Origin: Polytrichum commune
Lineage: Eukaryota > Streptophyta > Polytrichopsida > Polytrichales > Polytrichaceae
Length of the DNA stretch: 64,000 nt
Reading direction: 5' to 3'
Assembly (NCBI GenBank): GCA_950295325.1
Contig: OX485805.1
Span: 30,429,501-30,493,500 of the forward strand
Part shown: one piece after another, positions 13,230 through 24,094 of the stretch
Numbering within the stretch: the stretch's first letter is position 1
How the letters are laid out: every line of letters starts with the position of its first letter
Made by a program: the position numbers and the translations under genes
The notes under the pieces: generated by a model
Told to the model about the DNA's origin: nothing
The model's input: only the letters and a program-made list of their open reading frames with translations
Databases searched by the model: none

Positions 13230-13298
13230 ATGACCTCTAGGAACTTTAGGAATTCCTGCCACCTTGTTGCTGGACTACAAGGCGAATTACTGCAATGA
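13230..13298 (+). promoter_or_regulatory. uORF overlapping the DUF1191 start codon (ATGA)
   Basis: In the presumed 5' leader an ATG at 13230 opens a frame of 22 codons whose TGA (13296-13298) overlaps the main ATG (13295-13297) in an ATGA arrangement. The peptide would begin MTSRNF and end ELLQ. Overlapping uORFs generally reduce main-ORF translation or require leaky scanning or stop-start reinitiation. It matters only if this stretch is in the mature mRNA, which I cannot confirm without transcript data. Confidence 0.5.
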
Positions 13299-14302
13299 AT
13301 GTCCGCAATGGCAAGGCATGGCGAGCTGGTGATGGTCATGGTGCATCTTTCCAATGCCGTCACACATTCCGGCATTGGCTGATGATGTCACTGTTAACGG
13401 GAATGGTGATGACAATGGTGTGGGGAAATGGAGAGATGCCCGCAATGGTGGCAGGGGAGGTGTTGCGAGAGAGTTATACAGTGGCCCCTGGGGTTAACCT
13501 CAGCTCATACAACGAAGCAATTCAACGGGCGGCTTACGAAGCCGTAGTGGCCGGTGGAGCGCAAACAGGAATTTTATACTCCGCCAATCTGACAGGGGAG
13601 CTTGCCAATGTGACTATCCAAGCGGTGAGATTACGAGTTGGTAGCTTGCGCAAACGAGGAGTTAGTCTCGGGAGGTTCACCATCCCACCGGGCGTCAAAG
13701 TGCTCAACTTCTCTTCACTTCGAGTCATCTTGGTGTACCGAGACTTCGGGAACGTGACAACGTACACATCTCCCGTGCAAATGGAAGCTCTCGTCTCCCC
13801 CGTGGTTGGAATCAAGGTTTACAATGGTGACATTCTCAATACGACGACACCGTTGCCAAGTCTTGAGGTTACGGCGTTCGGGGAAGCGATACAAGCTGCT
13901 GCGGTTCCGGAGGCGCGAGCGAAGCCTGTGTTCTGCGTGGAATTTAATGAGAATGGGACCAGTGTTATTAGTAATGTGACAACCGTGGGGAACTACTCGA
14001 GCTGTGCGGCGAAGTCGTTTGGGGATTTCGTGCTGGCGGGGCAGGCGCCTCCGGGGAAGAAATCGAATGCTTGGAAAATTGCAGTTGGCACGGTGGTGGG
14101 AGCGGTGGGGTTAATTGCTTTGGTGTTGATTCTTGCGTTCTTGGTGAGGAGGAGGTTGCGGAGGAGGAAAATTGCGAGGATGCAGTTTCAGGTGGACCAG
14201 GGGGAGACTCTTCGGTCGCATTTGATCGGGAATAGTCGAGCGCCGGGTGCTTCTGGTACCCGAACTCGACCACAGCTGGAGAAAGATTACCTTGAAACAT
14301 GA
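13295..14302 (+). CDS. DUF1191-family type I membrane glycoprotein
   Basis: A single open frame of 335 codons with no intron. Residues 1-26 are polar. A hydrophobic stretch at about 28-44 followed by AMVAG (50-54) looks like a signal peptide. The extracellular part (about 55-258) carries the DUF1191 signature blocks TGILYSANLTGEL (91-103), VRLRVGSLRKRGV (111-123), LRVILVYRDFGN (142-153) and SPVVGIKVYN (168-177). It has nine N-glycosylation sequons (N68, 98, 105, 138, 153, 182, 220, 227, 233) and two cysteines, C214 and C237, that could pair. A transmembrane helix spans about 261-284 and is followed by a basic stop-transfer run RRRLRRRK and a ~45-residue tail. This matches the plant DUF1191 layout in length and order; the biochemical role of the family is unknown to me. 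The start is the first ATG of the frame. Met30 or Met31, just before the hydrophobic segment, is an alternative. A 22-codon uORF ends on the start codon and may lower translation. Confidence 0.93.
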   Translation: MNVRNGKAWRAGDGHGASFQCRHTFRHWLMMSLLTGMVMTMVWGNGEMPAMVAGEVLRESYTVAPGVNLSSYNEAIQRAAYEAVVAGGAQTGILYSANLTGELANVTIQAVRLRVGSLRKRGVSLGRFTIPPGVKVLNFSSLRVILVYRDFGNVTTYTSPVQMEALVSPVVGIKVYNGDILNTTTPLPSLEVTAFGEAIQAAAVPEARAKPVFCVEFNENGTSVISNVTTVGNYSSCAAKSFGDFVLAGQAPPGKKSNAWKIAVGTVVGAVGLIALVLILAFLVRRRLRRRKIARMQFQVDQGETLRSHLIGNSRAPGASGTRTRPQLEKDYLET

Positions 14303-14680
14303 ACTGATCCGGATGTGTGTCTGTCTCCACCGTGAATTTCTTCAGCGTTTACACCCAAAATTCCACATCCTTCATCCCCGCTGCATTTATTCAAGCATCA
14401 TCATATCTTTACATCCAACCCTTGCAATTCCGGAGCTGCCATGGTTGCATGATGTCCGAGGTGGAAAATACGGAGGAGAGCGCGTGGAGATTCATTCTTG
14501 GGAGAAATAATTTATCGATTTGGCAGCGGTGCATGTCACTAGTGTGAGTGCTGTGAATATTATTTGATGCATCGCCGCTGCTGCATGTTGTTAGGGTTTG
14601 GTAGGGTTTGATTGATTGATAGGTAGGGTTCCAGTTTCACCTCGATTTTTTCTTTCGGATGTTGATGTTCATATCATCAG

Positions 14681-14712
<32 letters not shown>

Positions 14713-14900
14713 TAGATAAATACATAACATTCCATCACATTACTTGCACATTGTCTGTCAACAGGCTCCTAGATTAGCTTGTAGAAGAGTGTAGAGGATC
14801 AGTGTAAGATGTGGTGTAACCGTCACAGCGCGGCGATCTTCAGGATTTAGCTCTTGAAGGCCATTTTGGGAGAGGAGAAGCAGATTGTGATGGATAATCA
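14303..14900 (+). other. Probable 3' UTR and downstream flank of the DUF1191 gene
   Basis: The composition resembles the gene rather than the surrounding repeats. It includes a perfect CAGA tetranucleotide run (about 14682-14710) passing into GATA. No canonical AATAAA was seen; AAATAA at about 14505 and GATAAATA at about 14713 are weak candidates. The end of the transcript is not fixed. Confidence 0.45.
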
Positions 14901-15423
14901 TTGATTGATCGATTTGTATGTGTATGTCGAAGCATCAGCGAGTGCTTCAACCCGCCCTTGTACTTCTTTAATCCAGGTAGTAGAATTCAAACACCACCTC
15001 CGGCATTTTTCTTTCTTAATAAGATTGGGGAGATTCGGGCCTCACATTACTATTATTGTCCACATTTCCTGGAGCTTGAAGGAGTCACTATGTGTATGGA
15101 TCATTCTCAAATATTGGTGAGGATGGAGCTGATAGGAAGGTAGGTTTTTTGTGCCTTGTGGTGATCACTCTTCTTAAATTGGACACCCTACAGTATATAT
15201 TTTGAGTGGTAAGGTGCGTGACCCTATGATTGCGATCACTTCCAACTCCACAACCATTTCTGGCCGTCGGATTGGCTTGGGAATTGTCTCATCCAGTTAG
15301 CAGTAGCAAATCACAAAGGTTGCCATTCTAAGTTTAAGCATCAGACTTAGAGATGCAAAAGCAATAGGAGTCCGAAGGTGATCACATACGCCCTCCTAGT
15401 CATGTGCACTATTCAACTTGGAA
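14901..15423. other. No gene seen
   Basis: Transition from the DUF1191 3' flank into repeats. Short frames of 71-80 codons lack motifs. Confidence 0.5.
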
Positions 15424-15595
15424 TCAGTGTCCAGGGAGGTTTTTGGGCATAATCGATTGAGATCCCAGTGTTTCCAAGTCCAACTGGTTACATGTTGACA
15501 TCTTTCGGTATATTCTCTAAATTCCTCTAAACCAGTTATCTCTCAAACTCGACCAGTTCATCTGTAACTAGAGGCCGATTCTCCCCATAGTGCGC
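15424..15595 (+). repeat. Solo copy of the AACCGGTT long-TIR repeat
   Basis: It starts GGTTTTTGGGCATAATCGAT and continues TTCCAAGTCCAACTGGTTAC, ATTCCTCTAAACCAGTTATC and CAGTTCATCTGTAACTAG. This is the same order as the arm at 23858, shortened by internal deletions. It lies about 1.1 kb past the DUF1191 gene. Confidence 0.65.
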
Positions 15596-16426
15596 CTATT
15601 TGTGCTTAGTCTAGTCTAGTCTCAATTCGTGTTCACTATGAAACCTATAAATGGTGTCTTTACTGATTGAGCTTATGGTGCAATCTCATCGTACCACATG
15701 TTGGTATCTGTACTTGCCTGCAAGTCTTGCTATGAGTGTACAGTCAAGTCTAGGCATCCAATTAAGAAGAGTGACCACTAAGAAGGGTGACCACATTGAG
15801 GCCACATATCTTACATGGTACAGGTTTTTGTTAAGGATGCGTGCTCAAAACATATGTATTGTGAGGAGATTTGACTATGTGGTTAAAATGATACAGTCAC
15901 AGTTGTATGTTAACTTGTTTATACGATTCGGGGAGGGACCTGTACGATCATCGCTTCTTCCAAGAGAGAAGCTCCTATAACTTTTGCATGTCAACTCCGT
16001 TCATGAAACTTGGAAGTGATCCTCTTTGAGGATCCGCGATCGCTAACTGGATGAGACGATTCTCGAGCTGATCCTATGGCTTCAATCGTCTAATCCAGTT
16101 GGAAGTGGCCCACGATCGAATGAATCGGTTAGGAACATCATCCTGATTCACCTCTCTACCCGCACCAAGATACAGTATGTGTTGGTGGAGAATGTCCTTT
16201 TACAATTACTTGTGTTTTTGTGGTAGACAGCTTCACTTCTTTTTCGCCTGGGTATCGATCTCGACACCTGAACACCGTACATGATTCACATGCTAAAGAG
16301 CAGGGGTGACGTGACTTTTGGGAAATTTCTAGCTGGCACCCGAGGTACACTGGGGAAAAGTGTGTTCCCTGGCTGGCTGGCTGGCTGCACTCATGTTACC
16401 GTTAAGTTTATTACCCAGCCGCTTCT

Positions 16427-17091
16427 GAAGGTATGGGATGATTTGGGTGAACCAACCCACACACTTGTTCCTTGTTGGATGCCTAAGCCCTTGCCTTCAA
16501 GGAACTAGTGTACGGGTTGGTTGGTTCGTCCAAGGTGCATGGGACTAGGTAGCCCTTGAGGGCGGAGACTCCAGAGGGGTTACTGGACATAACCATTTTG
16601 GGATGATTTGGGTGAACTAACCCATACACTCCTTCCTTTTTGGATGCCTAAACCCTTGCATCCAAGGAACCAATGTACGGGTTGGTTGGTTCGTCCTAGC
16701 TGTATGGGACTAGGTGACCCTTGAAGGGCCGAGACTCCAGAGGGGTTACTGGACATAACCATTTTGGGATGATTTGGGTGAACCAACCCATACACTCGTT
16801 CCTTGTTGGATGCCTAAACCCTTGCCTCCAAGAAACCAATGTATGGGTTGGTTCGCCCCAAGCGTATGGGACTAGAGAATCCTTGAAGGGCCGAGACTCC
16901 AGAAGGGTTACTGGACATAACCATTTTGGGATGATTTGGGTGAACCAACCCATACACTCGTTCTTTGTTGGATGCCTAAACCCTTGTCTCCAAGGAACCA
17001 ATGTACGGGTTGGATTGTCCCAGCTGTATGAGACTAGGTGACCCTTGAAAGGCTAAGACTCCAGAGGGGTTACTGGACATAACCATTTTAG
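16427..17091 (+). repeat. Tandem array, four units of about 165 bp, each with a foldback module
   Basis: GGGATGATTTGGGTGAAC starts at 16435, 16600, 16766 and 16928, so the period is 162-166 bp. Each unit holds an inverted-repeat module, GAACCAACCCATACAC to GTACGGGTTGGTTCG, around CCTTGCCTCCAAGG. It then has the linker CGAGACTCCAGAGGGGTTAC and TGGACATAACCATTTT. Frames of 71-106 codons in both directions are products of the repetition. The same foldback module occurs alone at 49082-49165. Confidence 0.88.
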
Positions 17092-18310
17092 TGCCCTCTT
17101 TTACGGACCCTCTGTTTATGTTCAACAATATATTAGATCGAGGGCGCTGGAATGAGATGGTTTATTTACTTAATTTATTAATATTTTTAAAATCCCAATC
17201 TGAGGTGCCACCTCATATGTCAAATGGTTACGAACCCTTCAGACTCTAGAGGATTGGAATTTCGGATTACGGATCCATCGATATGATTCTAGTAATATAT
17301 GAAAATTTTATGAGAAATATGTCAATCCGCAGTGACTTATTTGCATCTCATGGCAAAAATAAATAAATTGTGTTTTGATGTTGAATATATAAATTTGCCT
17401 GATGAATGTTGACAAGTTATTCAAAACAAGTGTTCTACCTCCTATCAAACTATCCGGCATGTTGTAATTATAGATTGGGCCTTGATCCCATTTGACCTAA
17501 AATATCAATTATTGAATAATATCTAATTAGTTTTTTTAGAGCTGGCAATTCAAAAACATAACAGTTTGACATCTCAGATGGCATGCCAAGACTAAAAAGA
17601 AAAATAAATAAAAAATCCTAGAGAATAACCATTGTCCTCCCCGCCCTCAATCTAAGCCGTTGATGTGCATGATCGAAGGGCTCACATGGGGGTCGACCTT
17701 TACAACTACAAAAATTGTCCATGTCCCTTAGGCTCCCGTCCTCAGGCATGGCCTTAATTTTTTTTCAAACCCTTCCCCCTCAAGGCCTTCTTGTATACAC
17801 AATTGCATTGGAAGGAACCAATATTAACGGCGAAAAATAACTTACGAGTGCTTTAATGTGAATTGGTCTGCCGTTTCGCAACATATGCTCAACTTCATGT
17901 GCTCGACTTCATCCTCAAGCATGATGCAGTGAAAACCCAATAAAAATAAACGGGCACACACTACACTTTTTTATTTTTATTTTTATTAAATTTCAAAAAT
18001 ACCGACATGAGGTGCTGAATTACTATGTAGAAGGGTGCGGTAATTACTATGTTTCTAGGCTTCAAAAGCTCACTCCATCCATTGCCTTGCCGGCAAAACC
18101 AAAACCAACCGAAGTTGCTTAAGGTAATCATAACAAATCACTCCTAATCTAAACTTAAACCTAATCTTAACTCTCTCTCACTCGCTAGTGCAAAGAAGAT
18201 CAAGAAATACTCATACTCATACTCATCACATCAAGCTGCCATGTCACAAAACCACCTCATGGGCTCACCTAACTTCAGCGACAAATCGTATTCGGACACC
18301 TGTATTATTT
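17092..18310. other. No gene seen
   Basis: AT-rich, without recognisable repeats beyond homopolymers and a TTTTTA run at about 17967-17990. Confidence 0.55.
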
Positions 18311-18445
18311 GAGCAGTGGGAGGGATAGGTGTGGAACTAAAAAGGCACATCAAATTGACATGTGTTTAAAGGAGATTGGATTGTGTGGTCAAAATTTGAT
18401 AACCGTTATGGGCTTGATAGTTAACATTAAGGGGGGGGGGGGGGA
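18311..18445 (+). repeat. Dispersed repeat with ACATGTGTTTAAAGGAGATTGG, ending in a G run
   Basis: A copy of the family at 4983: GGTGTGGAACTAAAAAGGCA, ACATGTGTTTAAAGGAGATT, GGTCAAAATTTGATAACC and TAGTTAACATTAAGG. It ends in about 15 consecutive G residues at 18430-18445. Confidence 0.5.
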
Positions 18446-19721
18446 GTGTACGATCATCTAATAAGGATGAGAATCTTCACTTTGACGATGAGCAAGATAA
18501 TTATATGAGCTCCAGAATTCATGAGGAACATGACCGTGTGCACGGTTTGGTTCATATCCTACAAGAAGTGGGTGCAAAGCTAGAAGTGTTTGTATAGGGC
18601 ATGCTTACCCTGTGCCCTTCACTATTGTCATTGGGTGCCTCCAATTGCTCATGCAAACTTGGCCGTTCGATCGGAATTATGTAAGTTGGATAGCCATCAC
18701 AATTTCTGAATCACAAAGATTGTTATTTTGTGAGCTAGAATTGAGGTTGAGATGTAAACCTTGTATAAGAGGTTGAAGTGAAAATTTCTCTCTCTTTTCA
18801 AAGGATCACATAGACCCTCCCGTGTTTGTGGAGGAGTTTGTTCTTGAATTAGAAGCATGGCCAGACACTACTCAAATGTGGGTGTCCAATTAAGAGGAGT
18901 GACAACTATAAGGCCCACATAATATAGAAAGGTTGAGATTTCAAAGAAACGAGGATGGTTATGACAAGCACTTGGTAGAACTCCTAAGTGACTTCATGGA
19001 GGTTGCAATGGAATGGCTATGGTTTGAGCTCTTGTTATGTGGACCCTATACCAATGGGGTTTCAAGCTTGTTTTTTAGTTGGTCAAGAAATCTCTTTTCT
19101 TTGGTACCCCCCCCTTGGATATCTCACTTTGAGTATGGGCAATTCATATTTGCTCAAATTGTTGAGAACTTGGGGAATGGTGAAGTTGTCAATAGTTTGA
19201 GCTTTTCGATGATACTTGGGTCATCAAATCCAAGTATCAAACGTCCAAATTTGCAAAGTTCACACTCTCAACTCAAGCTCTAGGATAAAGAGGGCGTTAA
19301 CCCCAAACGTCTGAGAGGTCCAAGGCTTCTCCATGCACAAAAATACATTTGAGCTACATACTTCCATTTTAAGCTAATCATGTCAAAATGACCCTATTTG
19401 AAATCAACTCATTCCCTTTGTGTATTTTTTGAATTGATTGAATACCTTGATGTTGATATAGAATTGGGTTCAATTACACAACATCAGTGCCCTTGGATGC
19501 AAGAGCATGTTTAGTATTTTGATCGTGAATTTCACGTATGAGTGTGTCTTTATTTTCTCCTTGACATAGGATAATGTACTTAATAAAGTTTCAAACCTAC
19601 TTTTATAGAAAAAATGTATTTTATAAGACTTGATGAGGCTTGTAGAGAATGTGTATAAATGTCATAATGTAAGTGTGCCTAATTTGGTTATTAATCTTAA
19701 GCAATCACCCATATTTGAGCA

Positions 19722-19835
19722 GGTATGTGTTTAGGTGTGGATTTAGGATCGGACCACTAAAAGACATGTGTTCAAGGAGATTGGACTACGTGCTCAAAAT
19801 TTGTTAACCATTTCACGCTCAAATATCAACATAAG
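19722..19835 (+). repeat. Dispersed repeat with ACATGTGTTCAAGGAGATTGG
   Basis: A copy of the family at 4983: GTATGTGTTTAGGTGTGGAT, CATGTGTTCAAGGAGATTGG, CGTGCTCAAAATTTGTTAAC and ATATCAACATAAGG. Confidence 0.5.
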
Positions 19836-20288
19836 GTAGAAATACCATAACCCGTGAAAATAAGGTGATTCGCAATGAAGATCTGCTTTGACAATCATGA
19901 GATAATTTCCAAGATAGACGAGAAGAATTCATGAAGAATGCAAGTTGTTTCAAATTATTTTGACCTGTACAAAAAAAGCTACAATTTTTCAAAGTGGAAA
20001 GTTGTCAAACCCCCTACTCGTTCACTAGATTCTCCCTACACCGAACATGGTAATGCGCATTTCCATACAGAACATCGCCTAAATCGGTTACCTCATGAGT
20101 ACATTAACACTTGACTCCCATTGGCTACACTAAGTGTGCACGCATTAAAGTTGCCACCGAGCCATGATCCGTTTCAGAAATGGCACTTCACCATTATGAC
20201 GGCGGTCTAGTGCACGGCTAGAGAATGGTTAACCGCTTATGGTATTTCTACCTTAATTGGGGGGAGGGGCTCTATGTGGTCCCCCTAG

Positions 20289-20715
20289 GGTGGACTCTTC
20301 ATTGGAGACCTAAATGATGTGCGTATGTCACTATGAAATCACCCCCCCATATAAGAGAAGCTTATAAAGAAAAACAAATGTATACGTACTAACTGCAAGC
20401 TACAAAATGGTATTCTATAATAATATTTTTAAAATTTTATGTGATAAATGCCTCCACTACATATACAAAATATAAATCATGAATTAAGTAGGCCTTTATT
20501 ACATTAAAAATTTCACTTTCACTTTCTAATCAGATGAAATTAGCACATCAATTGTCAATGCTTATGTAAACCTTAGGCCCCATTGCACATCTACTTTTAA
20601 TTCAGAATTCTTGATATTATTTTAAAATGTACACAATATGTATGATAATGTTTCGAATAATACCCCTTCTTACACTCACATTAATTTGTACGTGGCATGA
20701 AGAGTCCACCCCCCG
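20289..20715 (+). repeat. Dispersed repeat, second copy of the 1433-2150 family
   Basis: GGACTCTTCATTGGAGACCT, TGTATACGTACTAACTGC, TACATATACAAAATATAAAT, AAATTAGCACATCAATTGTC and ACACTCACATTAATTTGTAC follow the order of the first copy, with the middle part deleted. A shorter relic lies at about 5485-5600. Confidence 0.6.
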
Positions 20716-20984
20716 GAATGTGGGCATTTCATGGTCTAGACACTTTTGACATTGAAAAATCATTACAAGGGAGCTCAAAAAAATCCAAAAATTGTTGCTG
20801 AAATCTCATATCACATTTGCGGATCCAAGATAATCATGACTTTGAAATCCAAGCAAAAAATCGTCATGGCAAACAACAAATTCTAACCATGTAAGACACA
20901 CTTGCCTTGTATTGAGCCCTCTATCCTTGTATGTAAGGTATGCATGCCTTATTCAATTATTTATCTTAATTGGACACCTACATT

Positions 20985-21105
20985 TGAGTGGTGTGTGATT
21001 AGGTTGGGTCAAAGTACAAAAGTCAACATAACATACATTCAAAAAAGATTGGTCCACATGCTCAAAACTTATGAACCACTCTAGACTCATTGGTCAACAT
21101 AATCG
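20985..21105 (+). repeat. Dispersed repeat with ACATTCAAAAAAGATTGG
   Basis: A copy of the family at 4983: GTGGTGTGTGATTAGGTTGG, ACATACATTCAAAAAAGATT, CACATGCTCAAAACTTATGA and CATTGGTCAACATAATC. Confidence 0.5.
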
Positions 21106-22407
21106 AAGGACCTAGATATTCATTTATAGAATCTACACATATTCACTTGCGATAATCATGATTCATAATTAAATCAAAAGGAAGCCCGATTCTCAATCCA
21201 ATTGTTGCGCATACTTCATCATACATTTGTTGATGCAACACAAGTTTGTGTCGCGCAAATCTTGTTGAAAAACACAAAAGAAGAACGAACCGAAAACCAC
21301 CCACATACCTTAGTAAGAGTAAACCCGCCTCTCTATAGTATCCACCTTCAGAGCCCACCCACGTAAGGGCCGGTTCACACGGGGTCCCAAGTCCCAAGTC
21401 CCACTCATGTTGGCAAGTCCCAACATGGAGGCAACGTCCCACCTTTTGAGCCTCAAGAAACCATCAAAATATGGTTTTTCATCATTAAAGTCGGATCTTG
21501 ATTATTTCACGCAAAAAATTTCACGGAACTTGTGACGAGAGTCGGGTCCGACTTTCGCTCGACCCAACTCTCAACACAAGTCCCTCACCTCACCTCCAAA
21601 AAGCATCGCCATGTGGACATCCATGTCATACCTGACACTTTAAGGGCCACTTTATACACGGCCTGGGGCCAGCCGGAGCACCGGCCCGATTGAGGCCTCA
21701 ATCGGGACGCACTTTATGAACTTATTTCCGGCCCAACCTTGTCGCATGTAAAGTGGTGAGGCCCGATTCTAGGGCCCGATGGTCTTGAGGGTTAAGTTTC
21801 ATGGAACTTACCGTGGTCAATGCCCGGTGCTCTTGAGCATTAGTTACACGGCTTTTACTATGGGGGATGATCTCTATAGGCTTATGGTTAGGGGGTCAAC
21901 CTTGGGTCCCATTAGACTATATCGAGCCCTTTGAATCTAATTCCGGTGTCAAAATGCTCATATAAATTCACCTACCATGTACAATGGAATAACCGATGTA
22001 CCCGGTAACAAAAAAAAAACCAGAGTTGCAATGATACAATATTCATTATAGAGTAATCTATGTTTGTAGATATTAATTGGCTTCGTTCCGTTCGGGAACA
22101 TGACGACATTGAGCATATATTTTCGTGTGGGTTACTGATTGTAAGTAGGCATTGCGCCAACATTGTTGTCGTGCTTTTTATTTTTCAAGCTACATAAATT
22201 TATAAAACCATATCAACCTTTCTAAAGCCTCAATTAATTTTCTCTTTATAGATAAGAGATTTTATTTAAAAAATAATAATTCTAACCATAGTATAAGTTT
22301 ACATTATTGTTGGATCTAAGTGCGTGTAAACTTTTGAGCATGGCTCCACTTGGAAACTATCTTTGGCTTATTTTTGGAATGTGTTTGTTATGGTTAAAAT
22401 TGTGGAG

Positions 22408-23173
22408 TCACTTCACTAAACATGATATTTAGTGTGAGATACTATAAATACGATCACTAGACTAAATATCACTAACCCTATGAAAGTAAGTAACATTAAA
22501 TGCAAAATCAAACACTAAATATCATCCATGGTAATATGTGAAAGTTACATGCACGAATTTAGTGTTAGGAAGGATATGAAAAAAAATTAACAATGAGAAA
22601 AAAAGAAGGGACATGCCCGGGTACGCAACTCCCATATTATACGCAGGGGGCATCGTACTTAAAACGGCTTAGAGGACGGCTTTTGTAAAAATTATATCAA
22701 ATTATATCAAATTAAAATGATCAAAAAGTTGGGTGAAGACCAAATTAAATAAAATGAGATGAAAAAAAATTTGGGTTGCATATTTATTAAGCCTCCCATT
22801 AAAATTATAAGCCACGAATAGTTGCCTCCCATTAAAATTATAATTCATTCACAATGTTAAAATTTTATTAAAAAGTCCAAAAAGTTGGGTAGTTTGACCT
22901 ATGGTACCTGTATTAAAAAAAATCATAGAATTAGGTTTTAAATGCAATTATATGCTTCAAAATATATTCATTTCCTATATATAATTACATTTTTGGATTC
23001 CTTGTTAGAAGGGCTACAAGGGTTTCCTACATTAAAACAAATTGTATCACTCAATATTGGACTAAAACGCATTATAAGTGATTATAATCATGACCATATA
23101 ATACGGGAGTTGCGTACCCGGGGGGACATGGTAGTAGGGAAGGTGGTGGCGCATTTATGTCTAACACTAATTC
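22408..23173 (-). mobile_element. CACTAAAT-type DNA element, interrupted by the 507-bp MITE
   Basis: Outside the inserted MITE, this stretch matches the reverse complement of 7500-7781, for example CCTATGAAAGTAAGTAA, CATGGTAATATGTGAAAGTT and GTAGTAGGGAAGGTGG. The left end has the CACTAAACATGATATTTAGTG palindrome. The other end diverges after CTAACACTAATTC, so it is truncated or decayed there. Confidence 0.65.
22616..23122 (+). mobile_element. 507-bp MITE, CCCGGGTACGCAACTCC ends, 8-bp TSD (copy A)
   Basis: The element starts CCCGGGTACGCAACTCCC and ends GGGAGTTGCGTACCCGGG, a perfect 18-bp terminal inverted repeat, which continues as RTATTATA. It is flanked by the exact 8-bp duplication GGGACATG (22608-22615 and 23123-23130). 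Eight-bp duplications are typical of hAT elements, although these termini are not the classic CAGGG. The interior is AT-rich. A frame near the right end recurs in copy B but runs into the TIR and is not a credible gene. Confidence 0.9.
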
Positions 23174-23689
23174 TATGAAAAAATAATTAAGGGGAAGGTG
23201 GAAGGTGAGAAGGGGAAGGTGGAGGGGAGAGTAGTAAGGAGGAGAGGAAATGCTTTTACCCCTCCTATTGATTGATGGACAAGATTGGAACAATCCAACG
23301 GAGGAGCCCCATCCGGCCCTAGATGGCCATTCGGGACGAGGTAAAGCTCGTCCCGAAATCTCATCTAGGGCCCGATGGTTTGGCGCCAAAATTGTGCCAC
23401 CTAAGACGCCACATGGGATAGGTGAGTGTTCGGGCCGGCCCCAAGTATAAAGCCCTTGGGCCCGATTTGATGAAATCGAGCGATCCTATTGGTTCAAATT
23501 TTGAGAGTTCCGGCCGGCCCTCAATCCGGCCCCAAGTATAAAGTGGCCCTAAGACTTGGAACCCCGTGTGAAATGACAAGTCCCAACTTCCATGCTCTCA
23601 ACGGCTGAGATTGCACGGATCGACCTCCGGTGACTTAAGACTTAGCACTTGGTACCTGTACGAAGCGGCCCTACATTCACTTGCCACAT

Positions 23690-23845
23690 GATCAGTTGAC
23701 ATCCTAGTGTCTCCAACTCCAACCGCTTACATGTGGCGATCTTTCGGGTTCCGTTTATCAATTCGACGTAGATCAATCCCACAAATCCCACTAACTTTGA
23801 ACTTCTTCGACCGGTTCTTCCCATTCAGTGTACCACGAGGAGGAA
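23690..23845 (+). repeat. Partial copy of the AACCGGTT long-TIR repeat
   Basis: GACATCCTAGTGTCTCCAAC, CCGCTTACATGTGGCGATCT and ACTTCTTCGACCGGTTCTTC follow the order of blocks in the 23858-24094 arm in diverged form. It lies directly upstream of that arm. Confidence 0.55.
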
Positions 23846-23857
23846 GGAGCAGTGATC

Positions 23858-24094
23858 GATCGGGGGGATTTTTGGGCATAATAATCGGTTGAGGTCCTAG
23901 TGTGTGTTTGCAAGTCCAACCGGTTACATGTTGACATCCTCCAGTTTTCCTTTATTAAGTTGGGGTGTATATATTCTATAAATTCCTCTAAAACGATCGG
24001 TAATTTTCCTGCAGTCTTGAACTTCAACCGGTTATTTCTCAAACTCAACCAGTTCATTTGTAACTAACTGACTGCCGGTTCTCCCCCATCATTG
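23858..24094 (+). repeat. Left arm of large inverted repeat (MULE-like long TIR)
   Basis: The arm begins GATCGGGGGGATTTTTGGGC, continues ATAATAATCGGTTGAGGTCC and CAAGTCCAACCGGTTACATG, and ends CCGGTTCTCCCCCATCATTG. The reverse complement of 24507-24745 matches it almost throughout. The AACCGGTT motif recurs four times in each arm. Long TIRs of this sort are seen in Mutator-like elements; no clear TSD was found. Confidence 0.82.

Larger units (their letters stand above)
21644..23549. mobile_element. PIF/Harbinger-like element with GGGCCACTTTATAC ends, containing nested insertions
   Basis: The left end GGGCCACTTTATAC (21644) and right end GTATAAAGTGGCCC (23549) are perfect 14-bp inverted repeats flanked by TAA on both sides (21641-21643 and 23550-23552). 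The span is 1906 bp. It encloses a CACTAAAT-type element (about 22408-23173), itself interrupted by a 507-bp MITE. The outer parts are GC-richer and full of GGGCCCGAT and CCGGCC motifs, with a hairpin stem TTCGGGACGAG/CTCGTCCCGAA at about 23330-23357. It shares its terminal motif with the 51-kb MITEs but not their interior. Confidence 0.7.

Noticed and set aside
13968-14330. Antisense frame of 120 codons across the 3' part of the DUF1191 gene
   Set aside because: Shadow of the real coding sequence.
16580-17041. Overlapping repetitive frames of 71-106 codons on both strands
   Set aside because: They are products of the ~165-bp tandem array.
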